Shown here: one piece after another, positions 19,173 to 28,101 of the stretch
How positions within the stretch are numbered: position 1 is the stretch's first letter
Layout: the number at the start of each line of letters is the position of its first letter
Assembly: GCA_902615915.1 (NCBI GenBank)
Contig: CACMQQ010000006.1
Coordinates: forward strand, 23,624-87,623
Length of the DNA: 64,000 nt
Direction of reading: 5' to 3'
Origin: an uncultured Fidelibacterota bacterium
GTDB taxonomy: Bacteria > Fidelibacterota > Marinisomatia > Marinisomatales > TCS55
Program-made: the position numbers and the translations under genes
Notes under the pieces: model-generated
The model's input: only the letters and a program-made list of their open reading frames with translations
What the model was told of the DNA's origin: nothing
Database searches by the model: none

Positions 19173-22100
19173 TTATTTCATTAAAATCATTTTTTGAGTT
19201 TTGGTAAAAGTTGGTGTTTCAAGTCTATAGAAGTAAACACCTGAAGACATTGTTGATGCATTCCACATCACTTTATGTCTACCAACTTGCTTATACTCAT
19301 TTACCAAACTTACCACTTCTCTACCTAAGATATCGTAAATCATTAGTTTCGCTGGGCCAGCAATTCCAATAGAATATTCTATGGTAGTAGTTGGGTTGAA
19401 TGGGTTTGGATAGTTCTTTTCTAATGAAAAGACATTAGCAACAATATCTTGCTCGGTTGAAAGCTTATTGCCATCTTTATTGCCGAGGAAGGTATAAGTC
19501 CAAACCTCAGTTGTTTGATGGGCACGATCATTATCGAGCTTAGATAGTGTTGTAATTGCATCCAATCCTGAACCTGAATCATTATCATGGATCAAAAGCT
19601 CAACCGGTAGCCTGTCGCCAACTTTAGGTACATATAATGAGTCAGGTGTTGAGTTGGTTCCAGCACTAGCATCCCATCCAGATACTTTCATTCTTAGACT
19701 ATCTAGGCTAATTCTAAACTCCACTGTGTAGTTAGCTGTTTGTGTGGTTCCATTATTTGAATGGAAGTAGTGACCATCGCCATTTTTAGCAAGCTCGCCA
19801 CCACCATTATCTGAATTGGCGGCACTTTGTGTAAAGTATAGCTTGTAGTCTGGCTTAGCGCCTCTTTTTAAGCTATTATGCTTTGGCCCTCTAGCATCAT
19901 ATAAGCCTAAACACATTTGCAATGCATCGCCTGTCCACCAACCGCCACCTGTGTTAGCTGTATCGCTAATTACAACATTATCAATAATGTCTGCAGCCAT
20001 ATAGAGCATGCTGTCATCCATTGCAATATAAAATTTTCCACCAGTATCATTTGCATCATCGAATGTACCAGCACCACCGCCGGCAGTTGTAACATTTGGA
20101 GTACCATAGGAGTTCTCAGTAGTTCCTACAATGAATGGTACTACATTTGACCATTCAGATAGATCACCATCAGCCTTAAAATCAGTAGGCGCAGTAGGTG
20201 AAACTACAGGGACACCTCTACCAAAATTAGATACAGGTGATGTGCTTGCTGAAACTGTGCTCTTATTACCGTTCTCATCTGTAGCTACCACAGCATAGTA
20301 ATAACTTCTGTTATAGATATTGGATAGCGGTACTAGAATGTCATGATTTGCAGTCTTCTTACCTTCTTGAACACCAAGCTCTACTAGATCAACTTTATTA
20401 TTTGAAGCCAAAGAATCGGCAACAGTATCTGTAAAAGCAACCTCGCTTGCATAAACATCATAAGTCTCACCGGCTTCTCCAGGCACATCATCCCAAACTA
20501 CTGCATTCAAATATTGACCAGGAATGGCTGTAACGCTTTGTGGTTTTGCTGGTGGAACAAAATCAAATACTGGAGAACCAGTCCATACATCAGTCAAGTG
20601 TATAACTTCTCCGTTAAAACCTGTACCTTGTGCAATAAACTGAGCAACCTTAACCTTTGATGTATCAAAACCTGATGAGGTACCATCTCCATAAACAAAG
20701 TCTTTAAGAGGCAGCTTAACTGTTTGCCATGCACCATCAGCTGTTATGCTGAATTCATGGACTAATTTTCCAGAACCAGCTTCAAACTGAAAGCGTGCAT
20801 TTGTTCCAGAATATTTAGCTGTTTTGTATTTGAATTGTAATGTATCAGTGGGCCATTCAAAAGTCATGTTAGCATTGGGACTTAAATTATAGCCATACCC
20901 TGTTACACCCCAATTATAATCACCAAGAGTCCATTTTAGAGCATTAGTAGCTGAAGTTACGCCTGCTCCAGTAACTAGTTCAGCCGCTGAGCCTCCCCAT
21001 GTGAAAGAACCAGCAGAATTTTTAGGTCCTAATGCTTTGCCATTGAATAAGACCAATGGAATTTTTTTCTGACCTTTGAGCATAATATTATCAAATAAAA
21101 TTGTACCACGGGTTCTGTCGCCATCACCGCCACCACCCATGGAAAATTCTATAGACCAACCTTTTATCTTATCGGTATCAAGTCTTTCATTGCCTGCAAT
21201 TCCTGCCCAGCCAGTTCTATTAAAAGCTGTTGGTGCACCAAATTCACCAGGGTTATTTATAAAAGGAATAGTAATAGTTTTCCAACCACCTGTTGCTGAA
21301 TCAGTAATGCCAGGGGCAAATGAATAATAATACTCACCTAATGCTTGACTACCAGTATAATCATGAGCTCCATCAATAGTACTGTATTCAATTAAGTTAA
21401 ATCTTACAGTAATGCTGCTGGATTGAGTAGCAACGCCAGCGGAATCGACATAATATTGATAAGATAAAGAATCGTATTGAGACCAATCATATATACCGTT
21501 CAAAGTGTCGGGATGCATGTGTTGTAACTTAACATAGCCGCCCCAACCTTCTGTATCATGGGTAGAATAATCTACTCTCATGTAACCATTTGAATAAGAA
21601 ACGTTCGCGTAGGAAGAGTCTTTGCCAGAGCTTCCTTGGTGCTCAAAATGTCCACCCTCAGTTTCATTTGTCGCTTCATCGCCACCAGTGTTGGCCCAAT
21701 ATTGCCAATATGTGGTGTCTTTTGGAAAATCAGCTAAAGAATTGATGACAGGCTTAGCATCCTGGGTCCATGTCCCTGCAGGAATAGTCCTGATGGGCTT
21801 ATCATCAGTAGCTAGGGTACTTTTCCAAACAGTACCATTGAAATTTGTATTGATTGCATTGGGACTACCTTTTCCAGAGCTGATACCCCAAAAACCATCA
21901 CTGTTGTCACCGCCAACATTGTTTTTTGAAAAATCTTTTAATTCCAATGAAGGACCGGTGCCATCATGACCAGAACTAGAAGTGCCCCAACCATTGCCAG
22001 AACCAGATCCATCATCATAATCAACACTGTCAACAGTGACTGAAGAAGAATTAACCAAAGTGATATCTTCACCAGAATTACTTAATGCACCGTTATCGGA

Positions 22101-22424
22101 TCCTCCCCAATCAAAATGAGGGTCAAACCCATTATCAGCTTTAAAACGCACACTATCTCTTGCGAGTATAACGTATGCTCCAGGAGCTATAGTAGCACCA
22201 CTAGGAAAGGTAAAAGTTATACCTTCAACAATTTTCCAGCCACTCATATCTACTGATTCTTGCCCTGCATTAAAAAATTCTATCCATTCACCGCTATCAT
22301 CTGTGTCTGATGCGCCATTGACCTCATAATACGGATTGTACATGATTTCATTAATAACGACCTGTGAATAGGATAACGATACTGTAAATATGGTTAAAAA
22401 TAAAAATCTTAACGTTTTTTTCAT
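19173..22424 (-). CDS. Large secreted protein: lamin-tail-like domain, CBM-like domains, CBM9-like domain, NYPNPFNPTT C-terminal sorting domain; no catalytic motif seen
   Basis: 1083 aa; 'VVINEIMYNPYYEVNG...GEWIEFFNAGQESVDMSGWKI' (LTD); 'DGDLSEWSNVVPFIVGT...LYMAADIIDNVV' (CBM9-like); 'LEKNYPNPFNPTTTIEYSI...SGVYFYRLETPTFTKTQKMILMK'. Confidence 0.85.
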   Translation of the reverse strand: MKKTLRFLFLTIFTVSLSYSQVVINEIMYNPYYEVNGASDTDDSGEWIEFFNAGQESVDMSGWKIVEGITFTFPSGATIAPGAYVILARDSVRFKADNGFDPHFDWGGSDNGALSNSGEDITLVNSSSVTVDSVDYDDGSGSGNGWGTSSSGHDGTGPSLELKDFSKNNVGGDNSDGFWGISSGKGSPNAINTNFNGTVWKSTLATDDKPIRTIPAGTWTQDAKPVINSLADFPKDTTYWQYWANTGGDEATNETEGGHFEHQGSSGKDSSYANVSYSNGYMRVDYSTHDTEGWGGYVKLQHMHPDTLNGIYDWSQYDSLSYQYYVDSAGVATQSSSITVRFNLIEYSTIDGAHDYTGSQALGEYYYSFAPGITDSATGGWKTITIPFINNPGEFGAPTAFNRTGWAGIAGNERLDTDKIKGWSIEFSMGGGGDGDRTRGTILFDNIMLKGQKKIPLVLFNGKALGPKNSAGSFTWGGSAAELVTGAGVTSATNALKWTLGDYNWGVTGYGYNLSPNANMTFEWPTDTLQFKYKTAKYSGTNARFQFEAGSGKLVHEFSITADGAWQTVKLPLKDFVYGDGTSSGFDTSKVKVAQFIAQGTGFNGEVIHLTDVWTGSPVFDFVPPAKPQSVTAIPGQYLNAVVWDDVPGEAGETYDVYASEVAFTDTVADSLASNNKVDLVELGVQEGKKTANHDILVPLSNIYNRSYYYAVVATDENGNKSTVSASTSPVSNFGRGVPVVSPTAPTDFKADGDLSEWSNVVPFIVGTTENSYGTPNVTTAGGGAGTFDDANDTGGKFYIAMDDSMLYMAADIIDNVVISDTANTGGGWWTGDALQMCLGLYDARGPKHNSLKRGAKPDYKLYFTQSAANSDNGGGELAKNGDGHYFHSNNGTTQTANYTVEFRISLDSLRMKVSGWDASAGTNSTPDSLYVPKVGDRLPVELLIHDNDSGSGLDAITTLSKLDNDRAHQTTEVWTYTFLGNKDGNKLSTEQDIVANVFSLEKNYPNPFNPTTTIEYSIGIAGPAKLMIYDILGREVVSLVNEYKQVGRHKVMWNASTMSSGVYFYRLETPTFTKTQKMILMK

Positions 22425-22624
22425 TTTTCCCCTCTCTCCTAAAAATTAAAATTTTTGAAAAAAATTTAGAATTAGATTTAATAAAAATTAGAATAATTAA
22501 TATTTATCTTATGACAATGTATTATTAAATAATTATAATTTCAACAAATTAGAGACTAATAAATTTAGTTTTTATTAATTAATCTTAAGGTTATCATATA
22601 AACAAAGGGGTTTAAACAAATTTT
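22425..22624. promoter_or_regulatory. AT-rich divergent intergenic region, probably bidirectional promoter
   Basis: 200 bp, very AT-rich, between divergent genes starting at 22424 (-) and 22625 (+). No specific box assigned. Confidence 0.5.
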
Positions 22625-24445
22625 ATGAAAATATTTACAAATATATTTGCTTCATTAAGCATTGTACTTTTGTTAGGCGCTTGCTCTAATAGCACTGAAG
22701 CCACAAAGGCAAAGAACATTGCTTTCGTTGATTCTCTAATTTCAAAAATGACACTTGAAGAAAAGCTTGGACAAATGACACAAGTTGATCGTCAATTTTT
22801 AAATGATATTTCTGACATTTCAAAATACGGATTTGGATCTCTTTTAAGCGGCGGAGGGAGCACTCCGGAAGTCAATGAGCCAAAAGCTTGGGCTGAAATG
22901 TATGACAGCTATCAAAAAGAGGCTCTAAAGTCAAGACTTCAAATACCTTTGTTGTATGGAATTGATGCTGTGCATGGACATAACAATGTTGTAGGAGCAA
23001 CTATTTTCCCACATAACATTGGACTTGGCGCTACTAGAGATCCTAAGATTGTAGAAGCCGTTGCTAGAGCAACAGCTCTTGAGGTAGCAGCGACAGGCAT
23101 AGATTGGGACTTTGCTCCATGTCTTGCTGTACCAGACGATTATCGCTGGGGAAGAACATACGAAGGTTTTTCAGAAGATACGGAATTAGTTACTGAACTT
23201 GGCGGAGCCGCTGTAAGAGGTTATCAATCTGCAAATATAAATAATCCTAACAGCGTACTTGCGTGTGCCAAGCATTTTATTGGCGATGGAGGTACATCTT
23301 TTGGAACAGGATTAAACAAATTAATCGATAGAGGAAATTTAGCAGTATCAGAAGATGAGCTTAGAAAAAGACATTTACCACCATTTCAAAAGGCTATCGA
23401 TGAGGGAGTTGCAACATTTATGGCAGCTTACAACACCTGGAACGATCTTAAGTGCCACGCTAATAAGTTTTTGCTCACCGATCTCCTAAAAGAAGAGCTT
23501 GGTTTTAAAGGCTTCGTGGTTTCCGATTGGGCAGCTATTGAAGAAATTCCAGGGGATTATAAATCAGATATCATTACATCAATTAACGCAGGTATAGATA
23601 TGGTGATGGTGCCAGGAGCAGTAAAATTTGGAAACGAATCCTACGAGAACTTTTTAAAGCTATTTAAAGAGTCTGTAGATGAAGGATTGATACCCATGAA
23701 TCGCATTGACGATGCAGTTAGAAGAATACTAATGATTAAAAAACAATCTGGTTTGTTTGAAAGACCGTTTAGCGATCAGAGTCTTTTGACCTACATTGGT
23801 TCACAAAATCATAGACAAATTGCTCGCGAGGCTGTACAAAAAAGCATGGTACTTTTGAAAAATAAAAATGACATGCTTCCGCTTCCAAAGTCAGGAAAAA
23901 AGATTATAGTTGCTGGAAGAGGCGCTGACAACATTGGCATGCAGTCTGGTGGCTGGACGATCAGTTGGCAAGGTGAGATGGGCAATACTACAGACGGTAC
24001 AACCATTTTAGAAGCTATTAGGTCCGCAGTTAATGATGAAACATCCGTGGAATACAGTGTGGACGGCAAAGGAGTAACTGGAGATGTAGCAGTTGTAGTA
24101 ATTGGTGAAAAACCATATGCTGAAATGGAAGGTGATAGGAAAGATCTTAAGATCGCAAAAGAAGATCTTGCTGTTATATCCCGTTTTTCAGATAAAAATA
24201 TTCCAGTTGTGGTGGTCTTACTGTCAGGAAGGCCAATGATAGTTACAGAGGAATTAGACGAATGGGATGGTTTTATAGCTGCATGGCTTCCAGGGACGGA
24301 AGGCGCTGGAGTGGCAGATGTGCTTTTTGGAGATTACAATCCAACTGGCAAATTATCTTTCAGCTGGCCAAAGAATATGGATCAATTCCCTATAAATCCC
24401 GAGGACGATCATTTGTACAAGTTCGGCTTTGGTCTTTCTTATTAA
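22625..24445 (+). CDS. GH3 family beta-glucosidase / glucan exohydrolase lipoprotein
   Basis: Lipobox 'LLLGACSNS'; '[12 protein letters not shown]', '[12 protein letters not shown]', '[11 protein letters not shown]', nucleophile motif '[12 protein letters not shown]', two-domain end '[10 protein letters not shown]'. Confidence 0.95.
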   Translation: MKIFTNIFASLSIVLLLGACSNSTEATKAKNIAFVDSLISKMTLEEKLGQMTQVDRQFLNDISDISKYGFGSLLSGGGSTPEVNEPKAWAEMYDSYQKEALKSRLQIPLLYGIDAVHGHNNVVGATIFPHNIGLGATRDPKIVEAVARATALEVAATGIDWDFAPCLAVPDDYRWGRTYEGFSEDTELVTELGGAAVRGYQSANINNPNSVLACAKHFIGDGGTSFGTGLNKLIDRGNLAVSEDELRKRHLPPFQKAIDEGVATFMAAYNTWNDLKCHANKFLLTDLLKEELGFKGFVVSDWAAIEEIPGDYKSDIITSINAGIDMVMVPGAVKFGNESYENFLKLFKESVDEGLIPMNRIDDAVRRILMIKKQSGLFERPFSDQSLLTYIGSQNHRQIAREAVQKSMVLLKNKNDMLPLPKSGKKIIVAGRGADNIGMQSGGWTISWQGEMGNTTDGTTILEAIRSAVNDETSVEYSVDGKGVTGDVAVVVIGEKPYAEMEGDRKDLKIAKEDLAVISRFSDKNIPVVVVLLSGRPMIVTEELDEWDGFIAAWLPGTEGAGVADVLFGDYNPTGKLSFSWPKNMDQFPINPEDDHLYKFGFGLSY

Positions 24446-24456
24446 AATAATATAAA

Positions 24457-25344
24457 ATGACCCTCAGGCTAGGCATAGATCTCGGTGGAACAAAAATAGA
24501 AGGGATTTTAATCGATGAGCAATTCCAAGTCATTAAAAGAGAGCGTGTCCCCACTCTTAGAGAAGAAGGTTATCAGGCAATACTTTCTAGAATTGTTAAG
24601 CTGGCAAAATCCATTATTAAAGATGTGCCAGATCTTGAAAGCCCTGTAGGTATATGTACTCCTGGAACAATTGAAAGCGAAACTGGACTACTTAAAAATA
24701 GCAATACTGTCTGTCTCATCGGAAAGCCCATTCAAAATGATATGGAGAGGGAGCTTGGAATCCCTGTTGTGATGGAGAATGATGCTAACTGCTTTGCTTT
24801 AGCTGAAGCAACCATAGGTGCAGCAAAAAAATATAATGTAGTTTTTGGAGTAATTCTAGGTACCGGTTGTGGTGGAGGGATCACAATGCTCAGAAATATC
24901 CACCGCGGCGCAAATAGAATTGCAGGCGAATGGGGACATCATTGTTTAGTGCCTGGAGGAAGAGAATGCTATTGTGGAAACAGAGGCTGCACGGAAGCAT
25001 ATATTTCGGGAACCGCTTTGGAAAAAGAATGGTTCGAACTTTCAGGTGAAAAATCCAGAGTGACCGACATTATTGATAGCGGTAACTACAAGAATCATCC
25101 TGAATGGAAAGAAAATTTCTTAAAGAATTTTGGCAGAGGTCTAGCAAATGTAATTGACATCTTAGATCCGCATGCAATTGTTATTGGTGGGGGCTTATCT
25201 AAAATAGACTTTTTATATACTGAAGGAAAAGAATCTGTCTATAAGGAGACATTTAGTAAGATAGTTAGAACGCCAATTCTTAAAAATAAACTTGGGGATT
25301 CAGCGGGTGTTTTTGGCGCGGCTATGCTTGCTGATATATATTGA
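24457..25344 (+). CDS. ROK family sugar kinase (glucokinase/fructokinase-like)
   Basis: 'LRLGIDLGGTKIEGILID', 'GTGCGGGI', 'GEWGHHCLVPGGRECYCGNRGCTEAYISG' ROK zinc-binding signature. Confidence 0.92.
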   Translation: MTLRLGIDLGGTKIEGILIDEQFQVIKRERVPTLREEGYQAILSRIVKLAKSIIKDVPDLESPVGICTPGTIESETGLLKNSNTVCLIGKPIQNDMERELGIPVVMENDANCFALAEATIGAAKKYNVVFGVILGTGCGGGITMLRNIHRGANRIAGEWGHHCLVPGGRECYCGNRGCTEAYISGTALEKEWFELSGEKSRVTDIIDSGNYKNHPEWKENFLKNFGRGLANVIDILDPHAIVIGGGLSKIDFLYTEGKESVYKETFSKIVRTPILKNKLGDSAGVFGAAMLADIY

Positions 25345-25607
25345 AGTTTTCAAAATGGATATATAATCTTGGTTTTGAGGAATATATAGTAATTTTTTTT
25401 CTATTTATTCTAAGTATAGCCATATCTTTTCAATCTATTAAACTAGTAAATCTCTGGAACAAAAAAATCAATAACGATAATAAATTTTCTAAAGAATTTA
25501 GAGCAAGCCCAATTCCCTTATTTGGGCTAAGTATCATTGTTTGTACTATTTTATTTTTTGTATTTGGAGATTTCTTAGTGAATCTTTTAAAAGAAAAAAT
25601 GAATTAA
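25341..25607 (+). CDS. Small membrane protein (two predicted TM segments)
   Basis: 88 aa, TTG start overlapping upstream stop (TTGA); two hydrophobic stretches. Confidence 0.55.
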   Translation: MKFSKWIYNLGFEEYIVIFFLFILSIAISFQSIKLVNLWNKKINNDNKFSKEFRASPIPLFGLSIIVCTILFFVFGDFLVNLLKEKMN

Positions 25608-26456
25608 CTATTTTTTCTTCTTTCTTCTCATGTTTAATAATTTCCAAGCAGTTTGAGGCACTTTTTCAAGCTCATTAAATTGTCCAGCTCCTTTAAGCCA
25701 TTCACCCCCATCAATCGTAACTACTTCTCCGTTTATGTAACTTGCCTGATCACTAATTAAAAAAGTTGCAAGATCGGCCAATTCAATATGCTCTCCCATT
25801 CTTTTCAATGGAATTCGGTTTTTCATTTTCTTTTCAATACCTAATCCAGGAGGTGCCAATCTTGACCAGGCGCCCTTTGTGGGAAAAGGGCCAGGTGCAA
25901 TAGCGTTTGATCTAATGCCGTACTTTGCCCATTCCACTGCTAGAGATCTAGTCATAGCAAGGACTCCAGCTTTAGCACAAGCAGATGGGACTACATACCC
26001 AGATCCAGTCCATGCATAAGTTGTGACAATATTTAAAATGACTCCATTTTTCATTTTCCTCATGTGTTTTCCAAAAGACTGCGTACAATGAAAAGTGCCG
26101 TTTAAGACAATTTCAACAACGGTTTTAAAGGCATTTGAACTAAGATTTTCAGTTGGGCTTATGAAGTTTCCAGCAGCATTATTAATTAAGATATCAATTT
26201 TTTTAAAAAGGCCAATTGCTCTTTTTGCCATATTTTCAACTTGTTCTGGGTCTCTTACGTCACATGGTATAGGTAATACATCTACTCCATGCGATTTTAA
26301 CTCTTCAGATGTTTCTTGAATGACCTCTTTTCTCCTGCTTGTAATGACCAGATTGGCTCCTAATTCAGCAAACCGGTTTGCCATGGACTTACCTAGGCCA
26401 GTACCCCCACCCGTTATAACAATTGTTTTTCCTTTAAATAGATCACTTTTAAACAT
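25608..26456 (-). CDS. SDR family oxidoreductase, 2,4-dienoyl-CoA reductase-like
   Basis: 'GKTIVITGGGTGLGKSMANRFAELGANLVITSRR', 'LINNAAGNFISPTENLS', 'YINGEVVTIDGGEWL'; the NNAAGNF variant resembles the DECR clade. Confidence 0.88.
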   Translation of the reverse strand: MFKSDLFKGKTIVITGGGTGLGKSMANRFAELGANLVITSRRKEVIQETSEELKSHGVDVLPIPCDVRDPEQVENMAKRAIGLFKKIDILINNAAGNFISPTENLSSNAFKTVVEIVLNGTFHCTQSFGKHMRKMKNGVILNIVTTYAWTGSGYVVPSACAKAGVLAMTRSLAVEWAKYGIRSNAIAPGPFPTKGAWSRLAPPGLGIEKKMKNRIPLKRMGEHIELADLATFLISDQASYINGEVVTIDGGEWLKGAGQFNELEKVPQTAWKLLNMRRKKKK

Positions 26457-26481
26457 GTTTAATATTAATTCTTATTCAAAC

Positions 26482-26510
26482 AAAAAACCCCTCAAAATGA
26501 GGGGTTTTTT
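26482..26510 (-). terminator. Intrinsic terminator for the 26529..27977 gene
   Basis: AAAAAACCCCTCAAAATGAGGGGTTTTTT perfect hairpin directly after the stop. Confidence 0.92.
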
Positions 26511-26528
26511 GAATATTAATTGATACTA

Positions 26529-27977
26529 TTAATAATTGGTTCCATTGCCATCATCACATGGTGGAGGAGTTACTATAGCTCCTGTGTCTGGCTCACCCTC
26601 TCTTAATATGGTAACGCTTCCATCTTCATTCATAGCAAAATCATCAGGCATTAACCAGCGTTCCTGTCCATCTGGTGTTGATACCATTATGGATCCATCC
26701 ATGTCATTTGTCATAAAGACACCACAATCCCCTTGCTGGCCTCGTCCACATTCATCAACCGCCATAGCAATAGCACCAAAAACTTTTCCGGGATCCTGCT
26801 CGCCAGATTCAACTGCAGCCATCATAGCATCTTTTCCAACTTGTACGCACTCATTCCAACTCTCTTCATCATATTCACCGCTTTGTTGAGCTTCTTCTTT
26901 AGATACAGACTCTCCAGCATCAAATGCTGCTTCAAAACTCCCAGTTTGGTCGTATGTTGTGAAGAAAGCTTCTTGCACTGCTGGACTTGGGCCACTAGGT
27001 CCTGTCATACCATCATGATCGCCACCTTCATGGTGCTGACCACCTTCATGATCGCCACCTTCATGGTGCTGACCACCTTCATGATCGCCACCTTCGTGGT
27101 GCTGACCGCCTTCATGATCGCCACCTTCATGATCGCTTTTTTGGTAGCCATCGCAATCACAATTGACATCATTTCCATCAGCATCTTGTGTCCATACTCC
27201 AAATTCATCATCGCTACCTTCGACCATATATCTATCATGACCGCCACATAGAGCTAAACAATTACCATCAAAATGGTTCTTACCGACTGGGGGACCACCT
27301 TGATGATGCTGACCATCTTCATGATATTCTCCTTCGTCTCCTTCTTCTGCCTCATCACCGTACATAGCTCGCATTACTTCGCCAAAAGCTTGACCCGGGT
27401 CCATACCGTTTTGCATAGACTCATTGAAAACCTGCTGAGCTTGGGCTTTTTGCTGTTCAAATTCTTGCTGAGCATATTCATCCCATTGACCACCATCTTC
27501 TTCAATATCTTGCTTAGCAACTTCCATTGCGGCTTCTGCAGCAGCATCAAAAGCTGACTGTGGATCTTCATTAGATTTTATTGCAGTGAAAAAAGCTTGT
27601 TCTTCCGGTGGAAGATCACCAGAACATAGTTGTGCTGCGAACATGGTTGCACCAAAGACATCTCTTGCTTTGTCTTCCATGTTATCAGCTTGTGAATATT
27701 GTATCGCTTCTTGCATCGCCTGAAAAGCTTCGTTCTTGCACTTTTCCCATTCTTCAGCATCATAATCTGGATCATTAGCTTCGGCATCTGCTTTAGCAAC
27801 TGCTTCAGCTGCATTGAATGCGGCATCAAAATTGCCCTGAGTCTGCTGAAGAGTTTGAAAAAACTCTTGAGCGCCTGGTGGCATATCTTGCTCATCATGA
27901 TCATCTGCAAAGACACTATTAAATAATACTAACGATAGGGTTAACGCCCCAGTTAGCATTTTTTTTGTTAACTTCAT
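26529..27977 (-). CDS. Secreted acidic repeat protein: three ~85-aa helical repeats plus His/Gly/Asp/Glu tract; function unknown
   Basis: 482 aa, signal peptide 'MKLTKKMLTGALTLSLVLFNSVFA', RBS AGGAGGATGAAATG; repeats at aa ~33-119, 123-205, 331-411; (GGDHEGGQHHE)x3 at aa 285-317; Cys-containing segments. Confidence 0.85.
   Translation of the reverse strand: MKLTKKMLTGALTLSLVLFNSVFADDHDEQDMPPGAQEFFQTLQQTQGNFDAAFNAAEAVAKADAEANDPDYDAEEWEKCKNEAFQAMQEAIQYSQADNMEDKARDVFGATMFAAQLCSGDLPPEEQAFFTAIKSNEDPQSAFDAAAEAAMEVAKQDIEEDGGQWDEYAQQEFEQQKAQAQQVFNESMQNGMDPGQAFGEVMRAMYGDEAEEGDEGEYHEDGQHHQGGPPVGKNHFDGNCLALCGGHDRYMVEGSDDEFGVWTQDADGNDVNCDCDGYQKSDHEGGDHEGGQHHEGGDHEGGQHHEGGDHEGGQHHEGGDHDGMTGPSGPSPAVQEAFFTTYDQTGSFEAAFDAGESVSKEEAQQSGEYDEESWNECVQVGKDAMMAAVESGEQDPGKVFGAIAMAVDECGRGQQGDCGVFMTNDMDGSIMVSTPDGQERWLMPDDFAMNEDGSVTILREGEPDTGAIVTPPPCDDGNGTNY
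27021..27119 (-). repeat. Tandem 33-bp coding repeat x3 (GGDHEGGQHHE)
   Basis: gccaccttcatggtgctgaccaccttcatgatc: two identical copies and one with two substitutions; a partial copy follows. Confidence 0.92.
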
Positions 27978-28101
27978 TTCATCCTCCTCGATGATTATCG
28001 CAATCCAGCAATGTATCTGGACTTATAAATTTTTTTACAATTAAATTGTAAAGAATCAATATAATATAAAAGTACAATATAACGTGTGATTAAACTCACA
28101 G

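Noticed and set aside
22625-24445. GH3 enzyme looked truncated at the C-terminus
   Set aside because: It ends at the FGFGLSY motif, which is the normal end of two-domain GH3 enzymes lacking the FnIII domain.
27017-27150. Regular ~33-bp repeats looking like a short CRISPR array
   Set aside because: Repeats are directly contiguous with no spacers, a multiple of 3, and in frame inside the 482-aa gene; no cas genes nearby.
26733-27557. Long overlapping ORFs on the opposite or other frames (26733..27251 +, 27005..27247 -, 27273..27557 +, 27578..27916 -)
   Set aside because: Low-complexity shadows of the compositionally biased acidic repeat gene; the translations look non-protein-like and there are no good starts.
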